64,000 nucleotides of DNA, taken from Tubulanus polymorphus (Eukaryota > Nemertea > Palaeonemertea > Tubulaniformes > Tubulanidae). The notes beneath the pieces are model-generated. The model worked only from the letters and a program-made list of their open reading frames with translations, ran no database searches and was not told where the DNA came from. Both the position numbers and the translations under genes were made by a program. The DNA lies in the NCBI RefSeq assembly GCF_964204645.1, contig NC_134036.1, forward strand, positions 9,162,704 to 9,226,703, given 5' to 3'. Below are positions 63,116-64,000 of this stretch, in pieces; position 1 is the stretch's first letter, and each line of letters begins with the position of its first letter.

Positions 63116-63865
63116 AGTGGGAGTTATATAAGTCCTTCTAAGATTTCTAGAATATCTAATGCTATTAAAGCAGAAAGATCACATCATATAATTACTCATA
63201 ACGCTTCAAATATTAATCCCGATGAAACTTTATACGTTAGAATCCCTCGATTAACACAAAATACTTTTTATGTTCCAAATAGTATTTATTTATCAGCCGA
63301 TATAAAAGTAATCGGTAATAATAATAATTATGTCGTTGATAATGTTGGAAGATATTTGATTAAAAAGTTAACAATAAAGATTGGTCCAGAAACAGTTTTC
63401 TCATTAGATGATTATAATTTATTTATGCATTATAAAGATTTATGGTTAACTAAAGAAAATAGAAATAATATGATATTTCAAGGCATCCAATCAGAAAACC
63501 AAAATAAATTAAGATCAGAAGCTAATAGCGCAATATTAACAAATGATGTAGATAAATTGATAAAAAGTATATATGGAAGCAAATATAAAATTCCATTAGA
63601 CTTTGAATTGATAAATAATAATGCACCTTTAATGCATCAAATTGATTATTATACCGGTAATAAATATGCATTATGGTTAGATTTTAGAACAACTGAAGAT
63701 AATTCATTACATGGTTCTGGAAAAAAACTACAAAATACAAAAGATGGAATACAATTATTCATGACAAAGAAAAAAGGAATCAAAAATTTTAAAATGCACA
63801 TTTATATTATATCTGACGCGCAATTAAATATTGTAAATTCTCAATTAAATAGTGTTATGTATTAA
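63113..63865 (+). CDS. Major-capsid-like jelly-roll protein (short form, 250 aa)
   Basis: Starts at TTTTTTTGTTAAATAAATG. Matches the N-terminal jelly roll of Polinton major capsid proteins by pattern: ETLYVRIPRLTQNTFYVPNS near residue 38, VDNVGRYLIKKLTIKIGPE near 76, DDYNLFMHYKDLWLTKENRN near 98, FQGIQSENQNKLRS near 121, and YKIPLDFELINN near 156. Polinton capsid proteins usually have two jelly rolls and exceed 500 residues. Here the gene ends after one, with a distinct last 60 residues (KMHIYIISDAQLNIV). No frame continuing the second roll is evident before the next start at 63898. It is either a true single-roll form, a split capsid gene, or a copy shortened by an old mutation. Confidence 0.7.
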   Translation: MSGSYISPSKISRISNAIKAERSHHIITHNASNINPDETLYVRIPRLTQNTFYVPNSIYLSADIKVIGNNNNYVVDNVGRYLIKKLTIKIGPETVFSLDDYNLFMHYKDLWLTKENRNNMIFQGIQSENQNKLRSEANSAILTNDVDKLIKSIYGSKYKIPLDFELINNNAPLMHQIDYYTGNKYALWLDFRTTEDNSLHGSGKKLQNTKDGIQLFMTKKKGIKNFKMHIYIISDAQLNIVNSQLNSVMY

Positions 63866-63897
63866 AATTTTAACTTTAATAAAAATGTATATAATAA

Positions 63898-64000
63898 ATG
63901 GAAGGTGGAATATATGAAATACAATCTCCAAGTGAAATGATATCAGATATATATTATATATTACCTTATGATGAATACAGTAAGTATTTTGGAGATTACT
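63898..64000 (+). CDS. 5' end of the next viral gene (cut by the window)
   Basis: ATG behind TATATAATAAATG, 32 bases after the capsid-like gene. The 34 visible codons (MEGGIYEIQSPSEMI, then DIYYILPYDEYSKYF) do not identify a family. It could carry the second half of a split capsid or another structural protein. Confidence 0.45.
   Translation, partial: MEGGIYEIQSPSEMISDIYYILPYDEYSKYFGDY

Larger units (their letters stand above)
53026..64000 (+). mobile_element. Polinton/Maverick-like endogenous virus, right copy (truncated by window edge)
   Basis: AT-rich, intronless block with all genes on the plus strand in the order polB, 113-aa protein, penton-like, 119-aa, 73-aa, 140-aa, 136-aa, 433-aa, 563-aa, major-capsid-like, next gene (cut). 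Synteny with the left copy is complete except for the 113-aa gene, which replaces the zinc-ribbon/VLTF3-like gene. Fewer lesions than the left copy: one stop and one frameshift in polB, one stop in the 119-aa gene, one indel in the 73-aa gene, and a slightly early stop in the 136-aa gene. The polB intein site is empty. Integrase, ATPase and protease would lie to the right. Confidence 0.8.

Overview
The window is nuclear DNA of an animal, most likely a marine invertebrate. Host genes are split by GT-AG introns and encode animal-type extracellular domains (fucolectin, EGF-like and fibronectin III). The host DNA is dense with LINE, piggyBac, LTR-like, fold-back and minisatellite repeats. The exact phylum cannot be read from the sequence.

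Both ends of the window are occupied by AT-rich, intronless, gene-packed virus-like elements of the Polinton/Maverick type. The left copy (about 1-10685) is read leftwards and the right copy (about 53026-64000) rightwards, so their polB 5' ends face each other across about 42 kb of host DNA. Both run off the window. They share the gene order polB, (variable gene), penton-like protein, 119-aa protein, three small membrane proteins (73, 140 and 136 aa), a 433-aa membrane-anchored protein, and a 563-aa coiled-coil/membrane protein. The right copy also shows a jelly-roll major-capsid-like gene. PolB is a protein-primed-type family B polymerase with N-terminal zinc fingers and an HNH/endonuclease-VII-like insert. 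The two copies differ clearly at the protein level, so they look like separate insertions of related viruses. Both are decayed by stops and frameshifts, many of them in homopolymers.

Four features of the elements stand out. (1) The left polB carries an intein in the catalytic YFD/TDS motif, while the right polB has the same site empty. (2) Nearly every gene starts at a T-run followed by TAAATG, which looks like a poxvirus late promoter. (3) The left copy has, on the opposite strand, a zinc-ribbon gene plus debris that resembles the VLTF3 late transcription factor; the right copy has an unrelated 113-aa gene in that place. (4) Palindromes lie next to the right polB, and their outer arms match the flank of the left polB, suggesting terminal repeats.

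The host interval holds two divergent copies of an unassigned transposase-like gene with short 5' exons (12253-15645 minus; 28684-32563 plus). It also holds a decayed piggyBac transposase (37150-38554) and an 806-bp terminal-repeat element with a 6-bp target duplication (38774-39579). Two related LTR-like copies lie at 16756-18016 and 48490-49955. The main host gene (40771-51501, plus) has six exons with introns all in phase 1 and encodes signal peptide, cysteine-rich segment, fucolectin, EGF-like and FN3 domains. Its 3' part is missing, and the right viral element lies where the next intron would be.
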